A stretch of DNA of 64,000 nucleotides, from contig NZ_JANBBE010000007.1 in assembly GCF_024648825.1 (NCBI RefSeq), positions 248,001-312,000 on the forward strand, read 5' to 3'. Positions 49,884 through 58,268 of this stretch are shown piece after piece; position 1 is the first letter of the stretch, and each line of letters starts with the position of its first letter. Both the position numbers and the translations under genes were made by a program. The notes under the pieces are model-generated. The model saw only the letters and a program-made list of their open reading frames with translations. It did not search any database and was not told the DNA's origin. The stretch comes from Lentzea californiensis. GTDB lineage: Bacteria; Actinomycetota; Actinomycetes; Mycobacteriales; Pseudonocardiaceae.

Positions 49884-49938
49884 AGGCCTGGTCAGGGGCC
49901 CGCCCTCTGACCGGTCAGACAGCGAACCAACGCCGAAA

Positions 49939-49967
49939 TGGGCGACTCACCCCCGGTGAGTCGCCCA
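49939..49967. terminator. Stem-loop between the converging decarboxylase and MarR genes
   Basis: TGGGCGACTCAC (49939-49950) pairs perfectly with GTGAGTCGCCCA (49956-49967), loop of five, followed on the minus strand by TTTC. Serves as MarR terminator and probably also for the decarboxylase gene. Confidence 0.8.
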
Positions 49968-49979
49968 CAGCCGCGAAGA

Positions 49980-50555
49980 TCAGCCGTGCTTGGCGCGCCG
50001 GCCGGACCGGCGCGGCGGCAGCGGCGTGTCTCCTCGCAGGTCCAGGCGGCGCTGCTCGCCGTTGGCCTCCAGATGCGTGACCATGCGGCGCAGCATCTCG
50101 GCCAGCGACTGGGCCTCGGACGACTCCAGCGGGTCGCTGACGAAGACCTCTTCCTCGTTGAACTTGGGGAAGAGGTCGGCCATCAGTTCTTCACCCTCAG
50201 GGGTGAGCCGCAGAACCGCCAGGCGCCCGTCGGTCGGGTGGCCCATGCGCTCCAGCAGGCCCCGTGACTGCAGCGTCTTGGCGACGCCCGTCAGGGTCCC
50301 CTTGGAGATCCCGGCCTCCTCCGCGACGTAACGCGTCTCCATCTCGCCCCAGATCCACACGACCCAGAGAACGACGAAGCCGGTCCAGGTCAGATCGCTG
50401 GTGCGCAGCACCGAGTTCTCGAGGTGCTGGCGGATCGCGGTGGCGGCGCGGTGGATGTTCGACACCGCTGCCATCTGTTCGCGACGCAGCGGCACCGCAC
50501 CGAGTTTGGCCTGGACGGCTTTCTCGGTCTCGGCAATCGTGTGGTGACCAGACAA
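49980..50555 (-). CDS. MarR-family regulator
   Basis: 191 residues from the TTG at 50555 (GGGAGA upstream); longer starts up to 50660 cannot be excluded. Winged-helix core: LTWTGFVVLWVVWIWGEMET, TRYVAEEAGISKGTLTGVAK (recognition helix), and LERMGHPTDGRLAVLRLTPE (wing). The basic C-terminus (RRSGRRAKHG) is extra. It lies between a decarboxylase and the glutamine-synthetase-like gene; the divergent region contains two inverted repeats that could be its operators. Confidence 0.85.
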   Translation of the reverse strand: MSGHHTIAETEKAVQAKLGAVPLRREQMAAVSNIHRAATAIRQHLENSVLRTSDLTWTGFVVLWVVWIWGEMETRYVAEEAGISKGTLTGVAKTLQSRGLLERMGHPTDGRLAVLRLTPEGEELMADLFPKFNEEEVFVSDPLESSEAQSLAEMLRRMVTHLEANGEQRRLDLRGDTPLPPRRSGRRAKHG

Positions 50556-50657
50556 CTCAAAGTCTCCCGTGCTCGAGCTCAGGTGTTCCCGGCACAATAC
50601 TTGCGGTTCCGAACTATGTCTGTGATGTGGTGCGAGTCGGTCCGCAACCACTTTGAT

Positions 50658-50697
50658 CACGATCCCACATCGTGCATGATCTCGTGACGGTCGTCAC
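50658..50697. promoter_or_regulatory. Two short inverted repeats between marR and the GS-like gene
   Basis: CACGAT-N5-ATCGTG (50658-50674) and GTGAC-N4-GTCAC (50684-50697, two bases of looser context) lie in the 300-base divergent region. Candidate MarR operators. The remainder (50698-50857) contains nothing else I can name. Confidence 0.45.
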
Positions 50698-50857
50698 CCG
50701 TCCAGTTACGGACTGTTGCCCCGTGGTGGACGATGAGTGTGGAGCACCCGACGAGGACCAATGACGGTCTTTGCTCCACGGACGGGTCGATAGCGTTTGC
50801 CCCACGACGTTATCCCCTCCGCGCCAGCGACACACTGTGCCGGAAAGGTAGTTCGAC

Positions 50858-52207
50858 GTGGTCGGTGAACAGGTGACAGGGGAACTCGCGGCGAGACTCG
50901 GCGAGGACGGGATCGACGTGGTGCGCGTCGTCTTCCCCGACCTGCTGGGCACCGACCGGGGCCGTGACGTCCTCGTAGAGCACCTACCTGCGGTTACGCA
51001 GCGCGGGCTGTCGTTCTGCCGGGCCGTGTACAGCACCACTCCCGGCGGCAAGACCACGGAGAACGGGGGTGTGCTCGACGCCGGGCTGCCCGACGTGATC
51101 GTGGTCCCCGACCTCGCCACGCTGCTCCCGATCCCCTGGGAGCCGGGGGTGGCGTGGTGCATCGGCGACGCGGTGAGCCCGGCCGACGAAAGACCCGTGG
51201 ACGAATCGCCCAGGCAGGTGCTGCGCAGGGCCCTGGAAATATTCGAGACCACCGGGCTCACGCCGGTCGTGGGACCCGAGCTGGAATATTTTCTCTGCGA
51301 ACCGGACGAAGATCGCCCGAACGGGTGGCGGCCGTACTGCGACGAGCCCGGCAACGTCTACGCGACCGGACGCCGCGGTGATTCTGACGGTCATCTGTTG
51401 AGAACTCTTCGCACGCTCAGTTCGGCAGGCCTCCAAACGACCGGCGGCAACCACGAGTACGCCGGCGGTCAGTTCGAAATCAACCTCGTCCATTCGCCCG
51501 CCATGGACGCGGCCGATCGCGCGTTCCGCTTCAAGACGAGCGTCAAGGAACTGGCCCGGCGCGAGGGCCGGATGGCGACGTTCATGGCCAAGCCGTTCAA
51601 CGACGGCGGCGGCAGCGGCTTCCACCTGCACCTGTCGTGCCACGAGAAGGACGGCCGCAACGCGTTCCAGGCGCCCGGCACCACCAGCGGCCTGTCCGAC
51701 GAGGCGCGCTGGGCCATCGGCGGCATCCTCAAGCACGCCCCGGCGCTGGCCGCGCTGCTCAACCCCACGGTCAACTCCTACAAGCGGTTCGGGCCGGACT
51801 CGCTCGCGCCGTGGCTGATCGACTGGGGCCTCGACAACCGCAGCGCGATGCTCCGGGTGCCCGCCGAGCGCGGCGACACGACCCGGCTCGAACTGCGGCT
51901 CGGGGACGCGAGCGCGAACCCGTACCTCGGCATCGCGGGCCTCATCGCGGCCACCTACCTGGGCATCCGCGACCAGATCGAACCGCCGCGGCCCTCCGCC
52001 GGGTACGGCTACGACCCGTCGAAGGCCCCGACGCTGCCCGCCACGCTGCCCGACGCCCTCGCCTACCTGGAGGAGGACACGGCGATGGTCGACGTGCTGG
52101 GCAAGGACTTCGTTCGGTCCTATGTGGACTTCAAGTGGGAGGAGGTGGCCCGGTTCCAGCGGTTCGTGACCGACTGGGAGTTCACCGAGTACGCGTACCA
52201 CCTATAG
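50858..52207 (+). CDS. Glutamine-synthetase-like gamma-glutamyl ligase (GlnA3/PuuA-like)
   Basis: 449 residues. The N-terminal beta-grasp half is divergent (GIDVVRVVFPDLLGTDRGRD) while the catalytic half keeps the GS residues: GPELEYFLCEP, NHEYAGGQFEINLVHSPA, GGGSGFHLHLSC and TRLELRLGDASANPYLGIA. The tyrosine adenylylation site of GlnA-I is not seen. In actinomycetes such paralogues often glutamylate polyamines or ethanolamine rather than ammonia; the substrate is unknown. GTG start with GGAAAGG upstream. Regulated possibly by the divergent MarR. Confidence 0.87.
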   Translation: MVGEQVTGELAARLGEDGIDVVRVVFPDLLGTDRGRDVLVEHLPAVTQRGLSFCRAVYSTTPGGKTTENGGVLDAGLPDVIVVPDLATLLPIPWEPGVAWCIGDAVSPADERPVDESPRQVLRRALEIFETTGLTPVVGPELEYFLCEPDEDRPNGWRPYCDEPGNVYATGRRGDSDGHLLRTLRTLSSAGLQTTGGNHEYAGGQFEINLVHSPAMDAADRAFRFKTSVKELARREGRMATFMAKPFNDGGGSGFHLHLSCHEKDGRNAFQAPGTTSGLSDEARWAIGGILKHAPALAALLNPTVNSYKRFGPDSLAPWLIDWGLDNRSAMLRVPAERGDTTRLELRLGDASANPYLGIAGLIAATYLGIRDQIEPPRPSAGYGYDPSKAPTLPATLPDALAYLEEDTAMVDVLGKDFVRSYVDFKWEEVARFQRFVTDWEFTEYAYHL

Positions 52208-52217
52208 TTCACCTGCG

Positions 52218-54707
52218 ATGACTGCACTCACGGACCGGCTCACCTCGATCGCCGACGAAGACGAACTGTTCGACGCCTTCTCCCACTGGGCTACCGAGCG
52301 CGGCCTCGCGCTGTACCCGGCACAGGAGGAAGCGGTCATCGAGCTCGTCTCGGGGGCCAACGTCATCCTCAGCACGCCCACGGGGTCGGGCAAGAGCCTG
52401 GTCGCCATCGGCGCCCACCTGGTCGCGATGGCGGCGAACCAGCGCAGCTTCTACACCGCGCCGATCAAGGCGCTGGTCTCGGAGAAGTTCTTCGCGCTGT
52501 GCGAGGTGTTCGGGCCGGAGAACGTCGGCATGATGACCGGCGACGCCAGCGTCAACGACCAGGCGCCCATCATCTGCTGCACCGCGGAGATCCTCGCGAA
52601 CATCGCCCTGCGCGACGGCCACACGGCCGACGTCGGCCAGGTCGTGATGGACGAGTTCCACTTCTACAGCGAGCCCGACCGCGGCTGGGCCTGGCAGGTG
52701 CCGATCGTCGAGCTGCCGCAGGCCCAGTTCCTGCTGATGTCGGCGACGCTGGGCGACGTCTCGTTCTTCGAGAAGGACCTGACGCGGCGCACCGGCAGGC
52801 CGACGGCGGTGGTCCGCTCGGCGCAGCGCCCGGTGCCGCTGAACTTCCAGTACGTCTCCACGCCGTTGCACGAGACGATCGAAGACCTGCTGCACGGCCG
52901 TGAGGCGCCGATCTACGTCGTGCACTTCACCCAGGCCGCCGCGCTGGAGCGCGCGCAGTCGCTGATGAGCGTCAACGTCGCGACCAAGCCGGAGAAGGAG
53001 GCCATCGCGGCGAAGATGGGCAACTTCCGGTTCTCGGCCGGGTTCGGCAAGACGCTCTCCCGGCTGGTCCGGCACGGCATCGGCGTGCACCACGCCGGCA
53101 TGCTGCCCAAGTACCGACGCCTGGTCGAACAGCTCGCGCAGGCGGGTCTGATGAAGGTCATCTGCGGCACGGACACCCTCGGCGTCGGCATCAACGTCCC
53201 GATCCGCACCGTCGTGTTCACCGCTCTCGCGAAGTACGACGGCACGAGGACGCGGACCCTGAAGGCCCGTGAGTTCCACCAGATCGCCGGACGGGCGGGC
53301 CGCGCGGGCTTCGACACCATCGGCACGGTCGTCGTGCAGGCGCCCGAGCACGAGGTCGAGAACATCAAGGCGCTGGCGAAGGCCGGCGACGACCCGAAGA
53401 AGCGCCGCAAGATCGTGCGCAAGAAGGCCCCCGACGGGTTCGTGTCGTGGAGCGAGGCGACGTTCGAACGGCTCGTCGGCGCCGAACCGGAACCGCTGAC
53501 GTCGTCGTTCCAGGTCTCGCACGCCATGCTGCTGAACGTGATCGGCCGCCCACAGGGCGGTGCGTTCCAGGCCATGCGGCACCTCCTGGAGGACAACCAC
53601 GAGGACCGTTCCAAGCAGCTCAAGCACATCCGCCGCGCGCTGGCGATGTACCGGGCGCTGGTCGCGGCCGGGGTCGTGGAACGCCACGGCGACGACTTCC
53701 AGCTCACCGTCGACCTGCAGTTCAACTTCGCGCTGAACCAGCCGCTGTCGCCGTTCGCGCTGGCCGCGATCGAGCTGCTCGACCGCGAGGCACCGGGCTA
53801 CGAGCTCGACGTGCTCTCGGTCATCGAGTCCATTCTGGACAACCCGCGGCAGATCCTGGGCGCGCAGGAGCACAAGGCGCGCGGCGAGGCGATCGGCGCG
53901 ATGAAGGCCGACGGCATCGAGTACGACCAGCGCATGGAGCTGTTGGACGAGGTCACGTACCCGAAGCCGCTGGCCGAACTGCTCGACGCCGCGTTCTTCA
54001 CCTACCGCCGCGGCCACCCGTGGGTCGGCGACTACGACCTGTCCCCCAAGTCCGTCGTGCGCGACATGTACGAGCGCGCGATGACGTTCACGGAGTACGT
54101 GGCGTTCTACGGCCTTGCGCGCTCCGAGGGACTCGTGCTGCGGTACCTGGCCGACGCCTACAAGACGCTGTCGCAGACGGTGCCGGACGAGGCGAAGACC
54201 GAGGAGCTCAACGACCTGATCTCGTGGCTCGGCGAGCTCGTCCGCCAGGTCGACTCGTCGCTGATCGACGAGTGGGAGAAGCTCACCAACCCCGGAGACG
54301 ACACTGCCCCGGAGGTCCGCGTCGACCTCCCACCGGCGGTCACCCGCAACGTCCGCGCGTTCCGCGTCCTGGTCCGCAACGCGCTGTTCCGCCGAGTCGA
54401 ACTGGCCGCCAAGCGCGACTGGTACTCACTCGGCGAGCTCGACCACGAGTCGGGATGGACGGCCAAGGAGTGGATGGACGCGCTGGAGCCGTACTTCGAG
54501 GAGCACTCGGACATCGGCGCGGGCCCGAACGCGCGCGGCCCGGCGTTCCTGATCATCAACGTCGAACGCGAGCGCTGGGTGTGCCGGCAGATCTTCGAGG
54601 ACCCGGCCGGGGACAAGGACTGGGGCTTCAACGCCGAGGTCGACCTGGCGGCGTCCGACGAGCTCGGCGAGGCCGTCGTGACGATCACGGACGTCGGCCG
54701 CCTCTGA
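52218..54707 (+). CDS. SKI2/DEAD-like helicase with DUF3516 C-terminus
   Basis: 829 residues. Walker A ILSTPTGSGKSLVAIGAHLV, motif II VVMDEFHFYSEPDRG (DEFH), motif III LLMSATLGDVSF, and the helicase C-terminal motifs GIGVHHAGMLPKYRR and HQIAGRAGRAGFD; the C-terminal 400 residues are a DUF3516-type region of unknown function. Resembles Ski2-like RNA helicases and actinomycete DUF3516 proteins. ATG start 10 bases after the GS-like stop, so probably the second gene of that operon. DNA or RNA processing role is inferred. Confidence 0.93.
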   Translation: MTALTDRLTSIADEDELFDAFSHWATERGLALYPAQEEAVIELVSGANVILSTPTGSGKSLVAIGAHLVAMAANQRSFYTAPIKALVSEKFFALCEVFGPENVGMMTGDASVNDQAPIICCTAEILANIALRDGHTADVGQVVMDEFHFYSEPDRGWAWQVPIVELPQAQFLLMSATLGDVSFFEKDLTRRTGRPTAVVRSAQRPVPLNFQYVSTPLHETIEDLLHGREAPIYVVHFTQAAALERAQSLMSVNVATKPEKEAIAAKMGNFRFSAGFGKTLSRLVRHGIGVHHAGMLPKYRRLVEQLAQAGLMKVICGTDTLGVGINVPIRTVVFTALAKYDGTRTRTLKAREFHQIAGRAGRAGFDTIGTVVVQAPEHEVENIKALAKAGDDPKKRRKIVRKKAPDGFVSWSEATFERLVGAEPEPLTSSFQVSHAMLLNVIGRPQGGAFQAMRHLLEDNHEDRSKQLKHIRRALAMYRALVAAGVVERHGDDFQLTVDLQFNFALNQPLSPFALAAIELLDREAPGYELDVLSVIESILDNPRQILGAQEHKARGEAIGAMKADGIEYDQRMELLDEVTYPKPLAELLDAAFFTYRRGHPWVGDYDLSPKSVVRDMYERAMTFTEYVAFYGLARSEGLVLRYLADAYKTLSQTVPDEAKTEELNDLISWLGELVRQVDSSLIDEWEKLTNPGDDTAPEVRVDLPPAVTRNVRAFRVLVRNALFRRVELAAKRDWYSLGELDHESGWTAKEWMDALEPYFEEHSDIGAGPNARGPAFLIINVERERWVCRQIFEDPAGDKDWGFNAEVDLAASDELGEAVVTITDVGRL

Positions 54708-54708
54708 T

Positions 54709-55899
54709 TCAGCGGCTGTCGAGGATCTCCTTCAGGCGTTCCGCCTCGTCGGGGCTGATCGGCAGTTCCTCGTGGCTCCAACTCCCGCGGCTGATGTCCC
54801 GCAGCAACGAGCACCGCTTCCACGCACCGTCGCGATAGGCGTACTCCTCCCAGGAGTCCCCTTTGACGAGTGCGAACGCGTTCGCTAGGTCGAGTGCGTT
54901 CACCACGTCGGAGAAGATCGCGAAGTACGAGCTTCCCTGCCACCGGTGGCGCTGCCAGAGCTGCCGCTGGGCGAAGGCGAGGTCGTACGCCGCGCCGTCC
55001 CCCGTCGCGTCGGGCGGCAGCTCCTCGACCCACCGGCCGCGGTGGTCCGCGACCTCCGCCAGCAGGGTCGACGGCCCCCACACCAGGTCGCGCGTGAACG
55101 CCTCCTCGTGCTCTCCGTTCACCCTGACCACCGCGAACGGCAGGTTCGGTCCCTCCACGGACAACACCCGGAAGCACCGTCGTGCGGACTTCCCGGCGAT
55201 GATCGTCTCGACCTCCTCCTCGCTCACGGGCAGCGCCCGGTCGTTCGAGTAGTCCTCCTTCTCCATGCGCCGCAGCACTCTGGACGGCACCCAGCCGCTG
55301 CGGCCGGTGTGGATCTCCTCCCTGCCCAGCCGTGTCCGCCTGAGCACGGAGTGCAGGTGGTGTGGTTCGAACTCGGTCTTCTTCCACAGCGCGAAGTACC
55401 GGGGCCAGCCGCGTTGCCGCTGGCTGCGCACGGCGATCTCGATGGCGGCTCTCGCTTCACCGGCTTCGAACTCGTAGGCGACCTCCTCGATCCGCAGATC
55501 GGTGCGCCCGAGCAGGTCGGAGGGTTCCCAGCGCAGGTCGCGGGTGAAGGCCTCCTCCGCCGACGGGATCTTCCTGACCACCGCATACGGGTGGTCGAGC
55601 CGGTCGTGCAGGACGAACCACGAAGGCCGCGCGGCGGTCCACTGGAGACGGTCGAGCTCCTCCTCGCTGACGGGCAGCCAGACCTCCCCTTCGAGGTTCC
55701 GTTCCTCAGCTCGCCAGACGTTGTCCGTGTCGAGCCACTCCTCAGCACCGTCCCGGCGGCGCATCACCGCCCTCACGCCGACCATCTCGTCGATGCGGTG
55801 GGTCGAGGCGAACACCGCGACGCAGGGCAGCCCGGCCCGTTCCGCACGCATGGCCTCGTACGTCCGAGCCTCGGCCTCACGCCGTTCGACCCAGGTCAC
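54709..55899 (-). CDS. Internally repeated protein of unknown function
   Basis: 396 residues, soluble, no signal peptide. I see three copies of one module ending in LPVSEEE/LPISPDE: about residues 26-80, 168-228 and 327-384, each with a compact start (V/FAxF or YFALW, YFAIF), a middle rich in Arg/Trp and the same end. Two linkers between modules are also alike: PYAVVRKIPSAEEAFTRDLR (105-124) and PFAVVRVNGEHEEAFTRDLV (254-273), each followed by W-x-PS-x-LL. I do not recognise the fold. GTG start. Convergent with the helicase gene (1 base between stops). Confidence 0.8.
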   Translation of the reverse strand: MTWVERREAEARTYEAMRAERAGLPCVAVFASTHRIDEMVGVRAVMRRRDGAEEWLDTDNVWRAEERNLEGEVWLPVSEEELDRLQWTAARPSWFVLHDRLDHPYAVVRKIPSAEEAFTRDLRWEPSDLLGRTDLRIEEVAYEFEAGEARAAIEIAVRSQRQRGWPRYFALWKKTEFEPHHLHSVLRRTRLGREEIHTGRSGWVPSRVLRRMEKEDYSNDRALPVSEEEVETIIAGKSARRCFRVLSVEGPNLPFAVVRVNGEHEEAFTRDLVWGPSTLLAEVADHRGRWVEELPPDATGDGAAYDLAFAQRQLWQRHRWQGSSYFAIFSDVVNALDLANAFALVKGDSWEEYAYRDGAWKRCSLLRDISRGSWSHEELPISPDEAERLKEILDSR

Positions 55900-56314
55900 C
55901 GTGTGTTCCGAACCACGAAGTACTTCATGCGATCCCCCAGATCGGCCGAGCTCGTGTCATAGCAAGAGAATCGCCGGATTGCCCGCACGAACCTGAACGG
56001 CCGAACTCCGCGCACACCCCGAGACGTCCTCAGGCAAAGAAGTTAATACGCCGGTTCGCCCGAACGCCAACCGGCCTACCAGGCACGAAGGGTCGGCACG
56101 ACGGTGGGAAAGCAGGCCGGACGCCGAAACCGGGTCCATTTCATCCGGTCACCACAAGTGCACGCCAGTTGAGACGATCGCCAGTTGAGACGGAATGCGC
56201 AATCGATTGACCGAGTAGTCTCCTCGGGGCAACATCATTGCGCCGGACCACAACGGCCGGGATATGGTGTTGCCCAGTGGGGAAATTTCTGGCGCAGCAC
56301 GTCTGGAGGAATCC
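55900..56314. other. Intergenic region with a short tandem repeat and a promoter
   Basis: 415 bases. CGCCAGTTGAGACG is repeated at 56163-56176 and 56179-56192 (period 16). A probable promoter follows: TTGACC (56207-56212), 17-bp spacer, CAACAT (56230-56235), feeding the small gene at 56315. The rest shows no clear feature. Confidence 0.55.
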
Positions 56315-56602
56315 GTGGACCCGGCACTGGACGCCTTGCGCGACCGGCTGGCGGAGATCGTCGCGTCACCGCCGGACAACACCGAGCAACTCGTGGACAC
56401 GCTGAGCGGTCTCGCCAAGCTCTCGAACCAGTGGTCCGAGGCGATCCAGGCGCTGCGCGCGCCCACCCGCAGACTGATCGGCCCGGCCGCCGCCGCTTCC
56501 GTGAGCGTCGCCGCCCGTCGTGCCGAGGAGTCGTTCATCGAGCTGGAGATCACGCTCGGTGACGCGCTGGCGGCCCAGCCCCGCGCTATCCGGCAGCCGT
56601 GA
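56315..56602 (+). CDS. Small helical protein of unknown function
   Basis: 95 residues from a GTG at 56315 with GGAGGA upstream. Mostly alpha-helical: LDALRDRLAEIVASPPDNTE, LVDTLSGLAKLSNQWSEAIQ and EESFIELEITLGDALAAQPR. No motif recognised. Ribosome binding site, third-position GC and an upstream promoter argue that it is real. Confidence 0.7.
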   Translation: MDPALDALRDRLAEIVASPPDNTEQLVDTLSGLAKLSNQWSEAIQALRAPTRRLIGPAAAASVSVAARRAEESFIELEITLGDALAAQPRAIRQP

Positions 56603-56964
56603 AGACTGTCTTCTTTCCTCCCAAATCATCTCGCGACCGCTGACGAAACCGTGCGACAGGCCTGACCAGGCAACTGCACGCTGCGTGATAGCGGTGCCCG
56701 TCTCCTACCCGAGACGCACCCGATCGGAGGGTTTCCGCACGTCCTCCCCCTGGCGGATGATGCGCCCGTTCGGGGTTTCAGGGGTGCGAGGGGGGTACTC
56801 GTCGTGCACACGCTGTGCAACCGGACCCCCATGGCGGGTCACCCTCCGTGAGAGGGCATGATCGCGTATCCGACGCCCTCGGCTCACCAGGCGCGCGATG
56901 ACCGAACGTGGTCCAATCGCCGCCACGTGAGGATCGGCCGTACACAGTTTGGACTCGATCTCGA
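56603..56964. other. Intergenic region upstream of the LytTR operon
   Basis: 362 bases. No terminator or RNA gene is clear to me; CCACGTGAGGATC-type and GGTGTGC-type short repeats are too weak to call. It must contain the promoter of the following operon. Confidence 0.5.
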
Positions 56965-57870
56965 ATGACCTCAGGTCTGCCCTGCCCCATCTGCGAGGGG
57001 CCGGATCGACGTGGCAGCCTCGAGCGCTCGCTGCGGGTGCTCGCCGTCGACGACGAGGCGCCCGCGCTGGAAGACCTCGTGTACCTGTTGCGTTCCGATC
57101 CCCGCATCGCCCACGTGGAAGCGGTCACCGACGCCACCAAGGCGCTGCGCGTGCTGCACCGCGCGATGGACGCCGGGCAGCCGTTGGACGCGGTGTTCCT
57201 CGACATCCGCATGCCGGGGCTGGACGGTCTCGACCTCGCCCGTGTGCTCTCGCGGTTCGCGCAGCCGCCGCCCGTCGTGTTCGTGACGGCGCACCAGCAG
57301 CCCGCCGTGGAGGCGTTCGAACTCAAGGCGCTCGACTACCTCCTCAAGCCCGTGCGCCCCGAACGGCTCGCGGAGTCCGTGCACCGCATCGTGCACGAGG
57401 TCTGGGACTCGAAGACCGCCACCGAACCGGCCACCTCGGCTCCCGCGCAGCCCGCGAACTCCACGCCGCCGGAGATGGGCGACGAGGTCATCCCCGTCGA
57501 GCTCGGTGGCGTCACGCGGTTCATCCGCCTCGCCGACATCCGGTACGTGGAGGCGCACGGCGACTACGCCCGCCTGCACACCGCGACCGGCAGCGGTCTG
57601 GTGCGCGCCGCGTTGAACGGCCTGGAGGAGCGCTGGCGCAGCGCCGGGTTCGTCCGCATCCACCGCAGCCACCTGGTGTCGCTCGGCCACATCGACGAAC
57701 TTCGCCTCGAGGACGGGCACCTGAGCGTCACGATCGGCGGCGCGGTGCTGCCGGTCAGCCGCCGGCACGCCCGTCACCTGCGGCAGCTGCTGGTCCGCCG
57801 CGCCCGGCCCACGCCCGGCGCGGGGCAGCCCGCCGGTGTCCTGCAACCGAGGAACGGGCTCGGGTCGTGA
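56965..57870 (+). CDS. LytTR-family response regulator
   Basis: 301 residues from the ATG at 56965. N-terminal receiver with acidic pair (AVDDEAPALED), phospho-Asp80 (DAVFLDIRMPGLDG), Lys in LDYLLKPVRPE; C-terminal LytTR DNA-binding domain (about 175-275) with RFIRLADIRYVEAHGDYARL and IHRSHLVSLGHIDELR, typical of AgrA/LytR. Other starts downstream are possible because the first 20 residues, with a CPIC motif, are not family-typical. First of four genes linked by overlaps; the cognate kinase is the last one. Confidence 0.93.
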   Translation: MTSGLPCPICEGPDRRGSLERSLRVLAVDDEAPALEDLVYLLRSDPRIAHVEAVTDATKALRVLHRAMDAGQPLDAVFLDIRMPGLDGLDLARVLSRFAQPPPVVFVTAHQQPAVEAFELKALDYLLKPVRPERLAESVHRIVHEVWDSKTATEPATSAPAQPANSTPPEMGDEVIPVELGGVTRFIRLADIRYVEAHGDYARLHTATGSGLVRAALNGLEERWRSAGFVRIHRSHLVSLGHIDELRLEDGHLSVTIGGAVLPVSRRHARHLRQLLVRRARPTPGAGQPAGVLQPRNGLGS

Positions 57871-58268
57871 CGACGCCACCACCCCGGCGGCCGGACCCGA
57901 AGCCGACCCAGCGCGTGGTGGTGACGAGCCCGCGCACGCGGGCCCCCCGTGCGCGCCGCCCGTACTCGGGCACGCGCGAGATCAACGAGCAGAGCGAGCT
58001 CGGCGCCGTCTACATGCGCACGCTGATCCGGGCGCAACGGCGGCTGGGCCTGTCGGTGTGCCTGGTGGCGACCGGTGCCTTGGCCCTGCTGCCGCTGCTG
58101 TTCGCGATCGAGCCGGAGCTCGGCAAGTTCCGGATCCTCGGGCTCGGGCTGCCGTGGTTCCTGCTGTGCGTGGCGACGTGCCCGATGCTGCTGCTGGCCG
58201 GCTGGTTCTACGTGCGGCAGGCCGAGCGCAGTGAGCGCGAGTTCGCGGAGCTGGTCGAACGTCCATGA
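57867..58268 (+). CDS. Small membrane protein paired with the symporter (DUF485-like)
   Basis: 133 residues: a basic, Pro/Arg-rich N-terminus (PRTRAPRARRPYSGTREINE), two transmembrane helices (LGLSVCLVATGALALLPLLF and LGLPWFLLCVATCPMLLLAG) and a short tail. Overlaps the regulator stop (GTGA) and the symporter start (four bases). Small DUF485-type proteins accompany ActP-type symporters in many bacteria; the family name here is inferred from size, topology and position. Confidence 0.78.
   Translation: MTTPPPRRPDPKPTQRVVVTSPRTRAPRARRPYSGTREINEQSELGAVYMRTLIRAQRRLGLSVCLVATGALALLPLLFAIEPELGKFRILGLGLPWFLLCVATCPMLLLAGWFYVRQAERSEREFAELVERP

Noticed and set aside
55900-56100. tRNA or other small RNA gene near the intergenic ATTGCCCGCACG region.
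   Set aside because: No cloverleaf or terminator can be drawn; only short words match.
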